The notes: a model not told the origin generated them from the letters alone. Shown: positions 1 through 6,476, numbered from the stretch's first letter. The stretch is DNA of 11,887 nucleotides from Prevotellaceae bacterium UBA1710 (GCA_002317355.1 DCJC01000080.1:16175-28061); one strand, 5' to 3'. Program-made: numbers and translations.

Positions 1-2
1 TC

Positions 3-284
3 GACTACGTCTCAACGCAAAAATATCTCAGCAATCTGAACAAAATCGTCCGAAGTTATTATTTCACCATCACTAAATTGAGAGAGGGGGCTTCTATACC
101 GTATCACTCAAAATTTTGGAAGACCGCTCAAAAAAAAACTTATTTCCATAATTTCAATATTTCTGTACATAGTGCAACGAACTCAAAAATATTAAAATCT
201 CAGGAGGCGTGTTTAAACAGGAATTTTATGTGTGATGTTGACGCAAATATAATGCGTATTATCAACACAAATGGCATTTGTTGA
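3..284 (+). CDS. Possible C-terminal end of a plus-strand gene cut by the window edge (doubtful)
   Basis: This reading frame is open from the window edge to a TGA at 282-284, about 93 codons, with no family I recognise. The first 30 or so codons use C and G at the third position fairly often and read like protein (around KYLSNLNKIVRSYY). The later part is AT-rich and low in complexity, and the last 18 codons lie inside the palindrome array that starts at 229. An internal ATG at 78 could open a 68-codon frame, but nothing supports it. If the frame is real, the gene converges on the XRE gene and the array lies between the two 3' ends. It may equally be a decayed gene end or chance openness. Confidence 0.2.
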   Translation, partial: DYVSTQKYLSNLNKIVRSYYFTITKLREGASIPYHSKFWKTAQKKTYFHNFNISVHSATNSKILKSQEACLNRNFMCDVDANIMRIINTNGIC

Positions 285-536
285 TTGTGTTGATAATACG
301 CAAAATATGTGTTATTTCGACACAAATATTTGTGTAATTTTTGCACGAACATTTGTGTAATATTTACATTATTATTTGTGTAATATTTACATTATTATTT
401 GTGTATTATTTACGTAAATAATTGTGTTGTATTGACGCAATTGTTTGTGTTTTGTCAACGCAAATAAATGTATTGAATATGTGTGTGTATTACACAAATA
501 AAGGCGGGTGTAATATGTGTTGTTGTTACGCAAATA
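229..536. repeat. Array of twelve 21-bp palindromic units, mostly 23 bp apart
   Basis: Twelve degenerate units fit TGTGT, 7 bases, ACRCAAATA, with starts at 229, 253, 286, 308, 331, 354, 377, 400, 423, 446, 480 and 516. Each core is a dyad, TGTGT against ACACA or ACGCA. The arms lengthen to about ATTTGTGT/ACACAAAT where neighbours abut. From 308 to 446 the period is exactly 23 bp. The other steps are 22, 24, 33, 34 and 36 bp, so the long steps are about 11 bp longer, roughly one helical turn. Units at 354 and 377 are almost identical and have a weaker right half. The array ends 26 bp before the XRE gene's stop codon. It is not a CRISPR array, because the units are near-contiguous and have no unique spacers. 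Multiple protein-binding sites are the simplest reading, but no binding protein is shown. Confidence 0.85.
253..302. repeat. 18-bp perfect inverted repeat inside the palindrome array
   Basis: Array units two and three form a perfect inverted repeat with arm TGCGTATTATCAACACAA at 253-270 and its complement at 285-302, around a 14-base loop. Neither strand has a T-run after the hairpin, so it does not look like an intrinsic terminator. The perfect match between two otherwise degenerate units suggests one was copied from the other in inverted orientation, or that the hairpin itself is selected. Confidence 0.85.
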
Positions 537-562
537 CTCCTTTGGATTCATGCTTTCGGCCC

Positions 563-1054
563 TTATTTTTTAGGAACAAAACTCTCCCAAGTCTGGTCAT
601 CATAGAAGACGCGAATCTCTGTGATGCGTCGGGTAGGGGTGCTCTGAATCGCAAAATTTGTTGGTTGCTGTTTGCGCGTATTCGCAACTTGAGAGGGTAC
701 TGTATGAGCAACAGGTTCGTCAAAATTTAGCATCCCCTCTGACAAAATGGCAGACTGTTGTGACTGTTCAGAAACAGTTGGGATTGTTAGGTTCTGGTCT
801 TCGTTGGCATTGTCTAAGAGTGAGGATGGGGTAGAGGTGTCAGCAGGCACGAACATACCACCATTACCATATAGTAGCCAGTTCAGATTTATGTTTGGGA
901 ACCTCTTTGTGATAGCCTCTACGTGCATTAGGGTAGGCTTTGTTCTGCCATTGAAGATGCTCGACAAAGAGGCGGTACTGATGCCTGTCATATTGGAGAA
1001 CGTCTGCTGATTCATATGCTGCGCCTCCATCAGTTGTTTTATTCTATCTTTCAT
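563..1054 (-). CDS. XRE-type helix-turn-helix transcriptional regulator
   Basis: This is a 163-residue DNA-binding protein. Residues 3-60 form a lambda-repressor/Cro-like HTH: MKDRIKQLMEAQHMNQQTFS leads into the turn around NMTGISTASLSSIFNGR. It is followed by the NLNWLLYGNGGMF motif (about residues 57-68) typical of Bacteroidetes phage-repressor-like XRE proteins. Residues 70-140 are rich in S, T, Q and N and look like a flexible linker. The C-terminal stretch RRITEIRVFYDDQTWESFVP (about 142-161) resembles a conserved tail of these regulators and may be an interaction segment. No protease (LexA-like) domain is visible. The ATG at 1054 follows a leader of about 110 nt from a recognisable promoter. 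The gene is monocistronic, separated from holA by terminators. Its targets are unknown; the palindrome array beyond its 3' end is one candidate. Confidence 0.93.
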   Translation of the reverse strand: MKDRIKQLMEAQHMNQQTFSNMTGISTASLSSIFNGRTKPTLMHVEAITKRFPNINLNWLLYGNGGMFVPADTSTPSSLLDNANEDQNLTIPTVSEQSQQSAILSEGMLNFDEPVAHTVPSQVANTRKQQPTNFAIQSTPTRRITEIRVFYDDQTWESFVPKK

Positions 1055-1172
1055 GTGTAAAAAGAGTGATCATTTTGATTTTCTAAATTTACGACCGGTT
1101 GGACGGTTCGTGAAAAATTTTCGATTCTCAAAGGCTAAAACCCGTGAAAAACGCAATTTTTCTTATCATTTA

Positions 1173-1207
1173 CAAAGGTAAACAAAAAAAATGAGACTTC
1201 CAACAAA
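1173..1207 (-). promoter_or_regulatory. Bacteroidetes-type promoter of the XRE gene
   Basis: Read on the minus strand, TACCTTTG (plus 1173-1180) matches the TAnnTTTG -7 box. A TTG of GTTG (plus 1201-1203) lies 20 bp upstream, with an overlapping TTTG (1204-1207) a little further. The predicted start near 1166 gives a leader of about 110 nt. Inside the leader, 1088-1115 holds an imperfect dyad (ACGACCG against CGGTTCGTGA) that could be an autoregulatory operator, although it does not resemble the array units. Confidence 0.6.
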
Positions 1208-1728
1208 TGTGAAGACTTTTTAGATTTGTTAAGTTTAGAGTCGTTAATCAATAATTTGAAAGTGAATTTAGAGTTAAGCATTTTTGATTTGTGAACTTTA
1301 AGAATCTAAACTTTACATATCAAAACACCAACTATCTATTAATTTAACCATAAATCTTAAATAACTGGGTATGTAATAGATAGTTACGTAAATTTACTCT
1401 TCTAAACACAAAATATGCACCAACATATCTCTAAATACACATATATAATATATGAAATACTTTAATATAGACAAACTAATACTCTCATTATTACAAGATT
1501 AGTTTAAAAATGAATATTTGCATATTTTTAAATGTATATTTCTTTCTATAAAAATATAGATACCTAAACATAAATCTAAAAAGCAAAATTATTTACATAT
1601 TTACATTTTTAAATTCTATTTTTAAATATAGAAATATACAAATTAATATTTGTATATATAAACCATAAACAAAATAAAATCTTAAATTATGTAAAGCTAA
1701 ACACACATTACCCTCTAAAAAGCCCAAA
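1181..1728. other. Extremely AT-rich non-coding tract with AT palindromes
   Basis: About 550 bp with no credible gene on either strand and a GC content visibly far below that of the genes. It contains a 24-bp palindrome at 1634-1657 (ATATACAAAT, TAAT loop, ATTTGTATAT). It also contains TCTATA-AAAA-TATAGA near 1545-1561 and three degenerate copies of an AAGTTTAGAGT-like word between about 1225 and 1320, two direct and one inverted. It separates the XRE promoter from the holA terminators. It could be decayed DNA, a curved or melting-prone site, or a binding region for a nucleoid protein. Confidence 0.7.
1330..1385. repeat. 12-bp perfect inverted repeat with 32-bp spacer
   Basis: AACTATCTATTA at 1330-1341 is exactly mirrored by TAATAGATAGTT at 1374-1385. 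The spacer is AT-rich and encodes nothing. It could be a hairpin, a two-site operator or a short mobile-element remnant. The spacer looks too short for a typical invertible promoter. Confidence 0.7.
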
Positions 1729-1862
1729 AATTCGCTACTCGCGAATTCCCGAACGAGAGCGCAGTTTTTGCCGAATATTCGATTCTCAGAGTCTTAAAAA
1801 CGCCCTAAAAGCGCTGAAAATAAGCACTTAAGGCTCTAAAACTTCCTCCGCGAAAACGCGGA
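1729..1862. other. Less AT-rich non-coding block with small hairpins and a repeated word
   Basis: This block is distinctly richer in G and C than the tract before it, yet has no open frame of note. It holds two tight hairpins: AATTCGC-TACTC-GCGAATT at 1729-1747 and TCCGCG-AAAA-CGCGGA at 1847-1862. The word TTCGATTCTCA at 1778-1788 also occurs at 1120-1130 in the XRE leader, and in both places it is followed by a similar (AG, then CT, then AAAA) stretch. A structured RNA or a remnant of a repeated element is possible; neither is shown. Confidence 0.45.
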
Positions 1863-1889
1863 TTTACATAGCGAAATAGAAGAAAAATA

Positions 1890-1911
1890 GTGATTTTCAC
1901 TCAAAAATCAC
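1890..1911 (-). terminator. Second of two tandem terminators behind holA
   Basis: GTGATTTT and AAAATCAC form a perfect 8-bp stem with a 6-base loop. Reading leftward on the minus strand, the stem is followed by the T-rich run TATTTTTCTTCT. This is the layout of an intrinsic terminator for leftward transcription, about 20 bp beyond the first one. Confidence 0.6.
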
Positions 1912-1932
1912 CACTATAAGAGAAAGAAAAAT

Positions 1933-1966
1933 CCCATTTCCAGGAGTGGATCTCGCTGGAAATGGG
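1933..1966 (-). terminator. Intrinsic terminator of holA
   Basis: CCCATTTCCAG (1933-1943) pairs perfectly with CTGGAAATGGG (1956-1966) around a 12-base loop that can itself pair GAG with CTC. On the minus strand the stem is followed by ATTTTTCTTTC, a good U-tract. It starts 48 bp past the holA stop codon. The plus strand has no T-run after the stem, so the terminator acts leftward only. Confidence 0.8.
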
Positions 1967-2013
1967 TCTTAAAATATGTTAATGGAATTTCTTGTTTCTA
2001 AAAGCTCATTGGC

Positions 2014-3066
2014 TTAGTGAAGTATGAAGAAGAACAGCTCTTTCGCGAGCTCTTCTGGCGTTGTATTACCAGTCGCATCAAGTCCCTTGCTCTTAGCATC
2101 TATCTCCCTGAACTTGTCGATGATCTGGATTGTCTTCATTGGTGAGTAGTGCTTCATACCTTCTATGTACCCTTTTGTAGCGAATTCGCTTCTAAGTCCT
2201 AAGTATGACATAATGGCAGTTGCATTTCGAGGAGCTGGAGCGTAGTGAGCGAGCATTAAATTCTGAAAATAAGAGAACAAAGTTGGTATCAAAGCGAAGA
2301 GTCCGCCAGAGCGTGGATCGCCCATTACATGCTTTACTATGAGGTTTGTTTTTTCCACGTTATGAGCTGCTATAGCGTCTCGAAGTTCGAAGCTGTTGAA
2401 GTCTTTACTGATGCCGATACAGCGCTCTACAAGCTCCGCTGTAATGTTCTTTGGAGCTCCAGGAGGGAAGACAACGAACACTTTTTCGAGCTCGGATATG
2501 AGGCGTTTTAGGTCGCTTCCCACGTGTTCAGCCACCATTGACGACGATTTTCTATCGATACTTCCGCCCTTACTTCTTACATATTCCTCAATAAAAGCGT
2601 TGAGTTCCCAGTCGCGAAGTGGAGCAAATGCAGCCACTGCACCCACTTTTTGAGCCTGTGATACGTACTTTTTTCGTCCATCAATACTACCTTTGTAGCA
2701 GATTACGAGGATGGTCTGAGGGTTCGGTTTCTCAATATATTTCTCTATAAGGTCGAATTCCTTTGCCATTTGAGCCTCTCTAAGGATCACCACTTGATGC
2801 TCTGCCATCATAGGAAATCGCTTTGCCTGCTCAATAACCTGACGCATATTTGTGTCGGCTCCATAGAAGATTACTTGGTTGAAATCGCGCTCCTCAGGCG
2901 CTAAGACGTTGTCGGCGATATATTGCGAGATGTTGTCTATGTAATAGCTCTCCGTGCCGTCTTTTGTGCCCATAAGGATGTATATGGGCTTATATTTCTT
3001 ATTGCGCAGATCAGCCATGATAGCATCATATTGTTGCTGTGCTGCGTTCTTTTTCTCGTTTGCCAT
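2014..3066 (-). CDS. holA: DNA polymerase III subunit delta (clamp-loader subunit)
   Basis: This 350-residue protein matches the HolA family, whose delta subunit opens the beta sliding clamp within the cytoplasmic clamp-loader complex. The N-terminal AAA+-like fold is visible as KPIYILMGTKDGTESYYID (about residues 26-44). The family's YKGSIDGRKKYV segment follows (124-135, equivalent to the YK..DRRKK region). Next is the lid-type EHVGSDLKRLISELEKV (180-196), close to the usual VG.DL..I..E..KL pattern. The remaining 150 residues would form the helical collar, with FALIPTLFSYFQNLMLAHY (257-275). Length is normal for the family. The ATG at 3066 opens directly onto the conserved fold. No clear promoter is seen in the 133-bp gap to aguB, which holds a fold-back repeat, so readthrough from aguB is possible. 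Two terminators follow. Confidence 0.92.
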   Translation of the reverse strand: MANEKKNAAQQQYDAIMADLRNKKYKPIYILMGTKDGTESYYIDNISQYIADNVLAPEERDFNQVIFYGADTNMRQVIEQAKRFPMMAEHQVVILREAQMAKEFDLIEKYIEKPNPQTILVICYKGSIDGRKKYVSQAQKVGAVAAFAPLRDWELNAFIEEYVRSKGGSIDRKSSSMVAEHVGSDLKRLISELEKVFVVFPPGAPKNITAELVERCIGISKDFNSFELRDAIAAHNVEKTNLIVKHVMGDPRSGGLFALIPTLFSYFQNLMLAHYAPAPRNATAIMSYLGLRSEFATKGYIEGMKHYSPMKTIQIIDKFREIDAKSKGLDATGNTTPEELAKELFFFILH

Positions 3067-3085
3067 ATCTATAATTATAAAATAT

Positions 3086-3186
3086 AAAAGTGAAAAATGA
3101 AAAATACAAGTTAGTAATTACAAGGTGTTGCTATTGCTGTATTGTCCTTGAAAAAGGTAACCTGTATCTTTCATTTTCCACTTTCC
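3086..3186. repeat. Fold-back element between aguB and holA
   Basis: The left arm at 3086-3110 is purine-rich and built from GTGAAAAATGAAAAATACA. The right arm at 3161-3186 is its imperfect complement (CTGTATCTTTCATTTTCCAC). About 50 bases lie between them. The arms consist of short GTGAAAA/ATGAAAA words, so each is an internal tandem repeat as well. The layout matches the fold-backs at 4302-4400, 6334-6476 and 8068-8163. It may act as a large mRNA hairpin between the two genes. Confidence 0.65.
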
Positions 3187-3199
3187 ATTATTCATTTTT

Positions 3200-4084
3200 T
3201 CAGTCTCTGAAACGCTTTGTGAGGTCACCGAACTCATCTATGCGCCTATCGCGAAGGAATGGCCACCAGCGGCGCACATTCTCGCTTCTTTCCATGTCAA
3301 TGGAGATGATTACGCTTTCCTCTTCGTTGGTAGATGCCTGATAGAGCAGTTCGCCCTGTGGGCCTGCTACGAATGAAGAGCCCCAGAACTGTATTCCGTT
3401 TGTCTGACCGCTTGGATCTGGCTCATAGCCTACACGGTTCACGGCAACCACTGGAAGTCCGTTAGCCACAGCATGACCGCGCTGAACGGTTGTCCAAGCC
3501 ATACGCTGGCGCTGCTGCTCCTCTTGAGTGTCTGTGCTCTCATAGCCGATGGCGGTAGGGTAGATGAGTATCTCTGCTCCAGCAAGTGCCATCAGACGCG
3601 CTCCTTCCGGATACCATTGATCCCAGCACACCTGAACGCCAAGACGGCCTACTGAGGTCTGTATTGGCTGAAAACCGAGGTCGCCTGGGGTGAAGTAGAA
3701 CTTCTCGTAGTATGCTGGATCGTCAGGAATGTGCATCTTGCGGTATTTTCCTGCAATAGAGCCGTCCTTCTCAATGACAACGGCAGTGTTGTGGTAAAGT
3801 CCTGGTGCACGGCGTTCAAAGAGTGATGTAACGATCACAACACCTAATTGCTTTGCGATTTCGCCAAAGAAATTGGTTGAAGGACCAGGAATTGGCTCTG
3901 CAAGTTCGAAGTTATCCACCGATTCTACTTGGCAGAAATACAAAGAATTATGTAATTCTTGAAGAACTATGAGTTGTGCACCACGCTGAGCGAGCTGTAC
4001 GATACCTTCAGCAAGACGAGTCATGTTTACATTTCTGCTTGCTGTGTTATGCTGTTGAAGAATTCCTACTTTGAGTTCTCTCAT
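3200..4084 (-). CDS. aguB: N-carbamoylputrescine amidase (nitrilase superfamily)
   Basis: The enzyme hydrolyses N-carbamoylputrescine to putrescine, CO2 and ammonia, the last step of the agmatine route. The 294-residue length fits the family. The nitrilase Glu-Lys-Cys triad is visible: E43 in LQELHN, K116 in YRKMHIPDD and C153 in VQVCWDQWYPE. The segment YYEKFYFTPGDLGFQPIQT (125-143) and the C-terminal RRWWPFLRDRRIDEFGDL are typical of plant and bacterial AguB rather than of other nitrilases. The ATG at 4084 begins MRELKVGILQQ, the usual first strand. It lies downstream of aguA in the same direction, which supports the assignment, but the two are separated by 317 bp holding a MITE-like element and a fold-back repeat. 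I see no clear promoter in that gap. Confidence 0.95.
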   Translation of the reverse strand: MRELKVGILQQHNTASRNVNMTRLAEGIVQLAQRGAQLIVLQELHNSLYFCQVESVDNFELAEPIPGPSTNFFGEIAKQLGVVIVTSLFERRAPGLYHNTAVVIEKDGSIAGKYRKMHIPDDPAYYEKFYFTPGDLGFQPIQTSVGRLGVQVCWDQWYPEGARLMALAGAEILIYPTAIGYESTDTQEEQQRQRMAWTTVQRGHAVANGLPVVAVNRVGYEPDPSGQTNGIQFWGSSFVAGPQGELLYQASTNEEESVIISIDMERSENVRRWWPFLRDRRIDEFGDLTKRFRD

Positions 4085-4105
4085 ATTTATCTGTGAAATT
4101 TTAAA

Positions 4106-4297
4106 GGTGGGTTCTATAAATTACCACCGTAAGAAGTTTAACATTGATGGGGTTGACGTTTTGTCATTTTTCTGACTCTTTTCGGTTCAAATTGCAATCT
4201 CGCTCAGTCGTTATGCCCGCATAACTCTTTCGCTCGTTTATAATTTGACCTCGAAAATAGTCCAGAAATCTGCCAAAGCTAATTTATAGAACCCACC
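4106..4297. mobile_element. MITE-like element with perfect terminal inverted repeats between aguA and aguB
   Basis: GGTGGGTTCTATAAATTA (4106-4123) is perfectly mirrored at 4280-4297. The 4-bp word TAAA directly flanks both ends (4102-4105 and 4298-4301), as a target-site duplication would. The 192-bp element has no coding capacity. It contains a nested imperfect hairpin at 4187-4248, with TCAAATT/AATTTGA outer ends and a perfect GTTATGC-CC-GCATAAC core (4210-4225). This is the structure of a non-autonomous element moved in trans by a DDE transposase that makes 4-bp duplications. The source family cannot be named from here. Confidence 0.75.
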
Positions 4298-4301
4298 TAA
4301 A

Positions 4302-4400
4302 GTTAAAAGTGAAAAATTTAAAGTGCAAAATACGCGTTACGCCATGCCATTTTATGGGTGTAATTAGCATTTTTAATTTCACTTATTTTTCATTTTTTCA
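4302..4400. repeat. Fold-back element downstream of aguA
   Basis: A purine-rich left arm (AAAAGTGAAAAATTTAAAGTG, about 4306-4326, low-complexity) faces a pyrimidine-rich right arm (about 4371-4400, with TTTCACTT and TTTTTCATTTTTTCATTT). The arms are only imperfectly complementary. The GTGAAAA/ATGAAAA words are the same as in the element at 3086-3186, so the two probably belong to one family. It starts immediately beside the MITE-like element and ends at the aguA stop codon. Confidence 0.5.
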
Positions 4401-4401
4401 T

Positions 4402-5520
4402 TTATTCTTTCGGGAACTGCATAGTCAGACAATGTAGCGAACCATGCTGTCTTACTGCCACCTGAGCATCGATACCGATAATCTCGCGGTCAGGGAAGGC
4501 TTCCTGAATGATGTCCATCGCCTTTTTGTCGAGTTCCGGCTGATTATATGTAGGTACAAGTACTGCACCGTTGATAATCAGGAAGTTAGCGTATGTTGCA
4601 GGCAGTCTCTCGCCATCATCATACATTGCCTTTGGCATAGGCAGAGGAAGCAGACGGTAAGGTTTGCCCTCCTTTGTACGGAGACAGAGAAGCTGTGATT
4701 CGAGGTTGTTGAAGTCATCGAATTGCTCATCCCTATAGTCGTCGCACTTCACATAGAGGATGGTGTCGTTAGGTGCAATGCGCACGATAGTGTCTATATG
4801 ACCATCGGTATCATCGCCAACGAGGTTCCCGTGATCGAGCCATACGATGCGCTCTGCACAAAGCACTCTCTTGAGATAATCCTCAATACCATCCTTTGAA
4901 AGAGGCTGATTGCGATTAGGAGCCATGAGGCATTGTGAGGTAGTGAATACGGTACCCTTGCCGTCGCTCTCAATGCTTCCGCCCTCGAGTACGAAGTCGA
5001 GATGCTCCTCCATTGTACATTCAGTCTCTGGATCATCGCCAAGCACGGTGTTCTTTTTGCGATTATGACAATAATAGTCGAAGAACACCCCACTGCACTT
5101 CAGATGCCATGAGATGCGATTATCATTTTCGGCAGGGAATTTCTTTCCCCAGCCATTAAAGCAAAAGTCAAGTAGAATGGTTTTTCTTGGTTGCTCTTCA
5201 TTGTCTGCTGTAGGTAGAAGAGTGATTGCACCATGATCGCGAGCCCAAGTATCATCCGTTGGCATCTCTACGATCTTCACCCTACTAAGCTGCTGCTCAG
5301 TCAGTTGGGTGGCAAGAAGGTTTCTTACGGCTTCCTTCTCTGGTGTAACCACTATAAGGTCTTCACGCTTCGTAATCTCGTCAGCCATACGCAGTTCCAT
5401 GCGCACGATGTCTTCAAGATACGGAGCCCAGTCAGTCTTGGCATGAGGCCAAGTCAATTGAACGGCAACTTGCTGCTGCCATTCCGAAGGAAGATAGTAT
5501 GATGAATTGTTCATTTCCAT
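4402..5520 (-). CDS. aguA: Agmatine deiminase
   Basis: AguA hydrolyses agmatine to N-carbamoylputrescine and ammonia and belongs to the peptidyl-arginine-deiminase-like family. From the ATG at 5520 the protein has 372 residues, a normal length. Family motifs appear in order: LPSEWQQQVAVQLTWP near the N-terminus, TWARDHGAI (91-99), FNGWGKKFP (121-129), LEGGSIE (178-184), GDDTDGHIDTIVRI (235-248, catalytic His241) and GSLHCLTMQ at the C-terminus with the nucleophile Cys364. A frame extending upstream to a TTG at 5541 was rejected because it overlaps the promoter -7 box at 5539-5546; the ATG at 5514 is an alternative. The gene has its own promoter in the gap after the HAD gene and is followed by aguB, giving a complete agmatine-to-putrescine pair. 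Confidence 0.96.
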   Translation of the reverse strand: MEMNNSSYYLPSEWQQQVAVQLTWPHAKTDWAPYLEDIVRMELRMADEITKREDLIVVTPEKEAVRNLLATQLTEQQLSRVKIVEMPTDDTWARDHGAITLLPTADNEEQPRKTILLDFCFNGWGKKFPAENDNRISWHLKCSGVFFDYYCHNRKKNTVLGDDPETECTMEEHLDFVLEGGSIESDGKGTVFTTSQCLMAPNRNQPLSKDGIEDYLKRVLCAERIVWLDHGNLVGDDTDGHIDTIVRIAPNDTILYVKCDDYRDEQFDDFNNLESQLLCLRTKEGKPYRLLPLPMPKAMYDDGERLPATYANFLIINGAVLVPTYNQPELDKKAMDIIQEAFPDREIIGIDAQVAVRQHGSLHCLTMQFPKE

Positions 5521-5538
5521 ATTTCGACAATTATTTTG

Positions 5539-5570
5539 CAAAATTATGAAAAAGAATTGAAATCACCAAA
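5539..5570 (-). promoter_or_regulatory. Bacteroidetes-type promoter of aguA
   Basis: On the minus strand, TTTG (plus 5567-5570), a 20-bp spacer and TAATTTTG (plus 5539-5546) match the sigma-ABfr consensus. The expected start near 5533 leaves a very short leader of about 12 nt before the ATG at 5520. This also decides the start codon, because the TTG further upstream would lie at or before the transcription start. Confidence 0.7.
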
Positions 5571-5590
5571 ACTATCTATGGAATATTGTG

Positions 5591-6322
5591 CTATTTTGTG
5601 ATTGGAGAGTCAAGTAAGTGCTCCAGAGCCTCTTTTGCCTCGAACATATCGTGGAACACAACGTGTGCTCCGTTATCCTTCAGTTGGCTGTCAGGTAAAG
5701 GCCCCGTATTAACACCGATGACGAAACAGCCGGCAGCTCTACCTGCCTGAACACCGAGCGGAGCATTCTCCACAACGATTGTTTCTTCTGCCTTACTACC
5801 CATTCTCTCCATTCCGAGAAGATATGGATCTGGTGCTGGTTTTCCTTGCTTCACATCCTTTGCCGATACAATCTTATCTGCCTCGATAATGCCTTCAAAG
5901 TCGCGTGCCAAACCTGCAAGCAAAGGGGGTTGGCCACTTCCCGTCACCACGGTTATCTGCATGCCTTTTGAGAGCATGAAATGCTGTAAGTCCTTGACAC
6001 CAGGCATGATAGTTGCCTTTGTCATAGAGTGGAAGATGCGTGATTTCTCAAGATACATCTCCATTGCCTCGTCTTCAGGAACCTCACGTCCCCATTGCTC
6101 GCGGCACTTTATGGCTATTGTCTCAACGCCACGCATACCTTCGTAGAGGTAGCCTTCAATCTCCGGCATGTCGATTCCATACTTCGCCATAGCCTCGTGC
6201 CAAGCGATGGCATGAAACTTCATGGAGTCGTAGAGCACGCCATCCATATCGAAAAGAACGGTCTTGGGACGATATGTCTCAAGACCGTGCTCATTCATGT
6301 ATTGTTTTATTTCTTCAAGCAT
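5591..6322 (-). CDS. HAD-superfamily hydrolase, beta-phosphoglucomutase/phosphatase type
   Basis: This 243-residue protein is a cytoplasmic HAD enzyme with an alpha-helical cap. Motif I is FDMDGVLYDS with nucleophile Asp25 and acid/base Asp27. Motif II is VVTGSG with Thr127. Motif III is KQGKPAPDPYL with Lys161. Motif IV is VVENAPLGVQAG with Glu185-Asn186, where many relatives have Glu-Asp. The cap lies between residues 30 and 105 (HAIAWHEAMAKYGI and following). This pattern fits the subfamily that includes beta-phosphoglucomutase, phosphoglycolate phosphatase and sugar-phosphate phosphatases; the substrate cannot be read from sequence. Pgi upstream hints at a sugar phosphate, but the 171-bp gap to pgi contains a fold-back repeat and shows no clear promoter, so co-transcription with pgi is an inference. 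The ATG at 6322 sits 11 bp from the repeat. Confidence 0.9.
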   Translation of the reverse strand: MLEEIKQYMNEHGLETYRPKTVLFDMDGVLYDSMKFHAIAWHEAMAKYGIDMPEIEGYLYEGMRGVETIAIKCREQWGREVPEDEAMEMYLEKSRIFHSMTKATIMPGVKDLQHFMLSKGMQITVVTGSGQPPLLAGLARDFEGIIEADKIVSAKDVKQGKPAPDPYLLGMERMGSKAEETIVVENAPLGVQAGRAAGCFVIGVNTGPLPDSQLKDNGAHVVFHDMFEAKEALEHLLDSPITK

Positions 6323-6333
6323 ATTATTTTTTT

Positions 6334-6476
6334 AAAGGAGTACAAGTAGTACAAGACGATAGTATTGATCGTTAATATCCATCTTATACTTTATTTTATG
6401 GAAATACAGGTGTTTGTACTTTAGGGTTACGAAAACTATCGTCTTGTACTCCCTGTACTCCTTATTACTCCTTAAA
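6334..6476. repeat. Solo GGAGTACAA fold-back element between pgi and the HAD gene
   Basis: The left arm (6334-6371) reads AAAGGAGTACAAGTAGTACA and continues through AAGACGATAGTATT. The right arm (6430-6476) carries the complement, CTATCGTCTTGTACTCC, then further ACTCC words. The arms combine a 9-bp tandem word (GGAGTACAA and variants) at the outer end with a unique AAGACGATAGT word at the inner end, around a 58-base loop. Thirty bases (6337-6366) are identical to 9202-9231 at the S23-gene locus, so the two are copies of one element. Here no gene is inside. Confidence 0.9.

Noticed and set aside
229..536. CRISPR array
   Set aside because: The units are palindromic, degenerate and nearly contiguous. 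There are no unique spacers of regular length and no cas genes.
422..730. Cysteine-rich plus-strand open frame, 102 codons
   Set aside because: Its first part is translated array sequence and the rest lies antisense to the XRE gene.
1330..1385. Invertible promoter switch
   Set aside because: The spacer is only 32 bp, there is no promoter pair facing a gene and no recombinase in the window.
5521..5541. Start of aguA at a TTG at 5541
   Set aside because: That codon overlaps the -7 promoter box, so it would precede or coincide with the transcription start.
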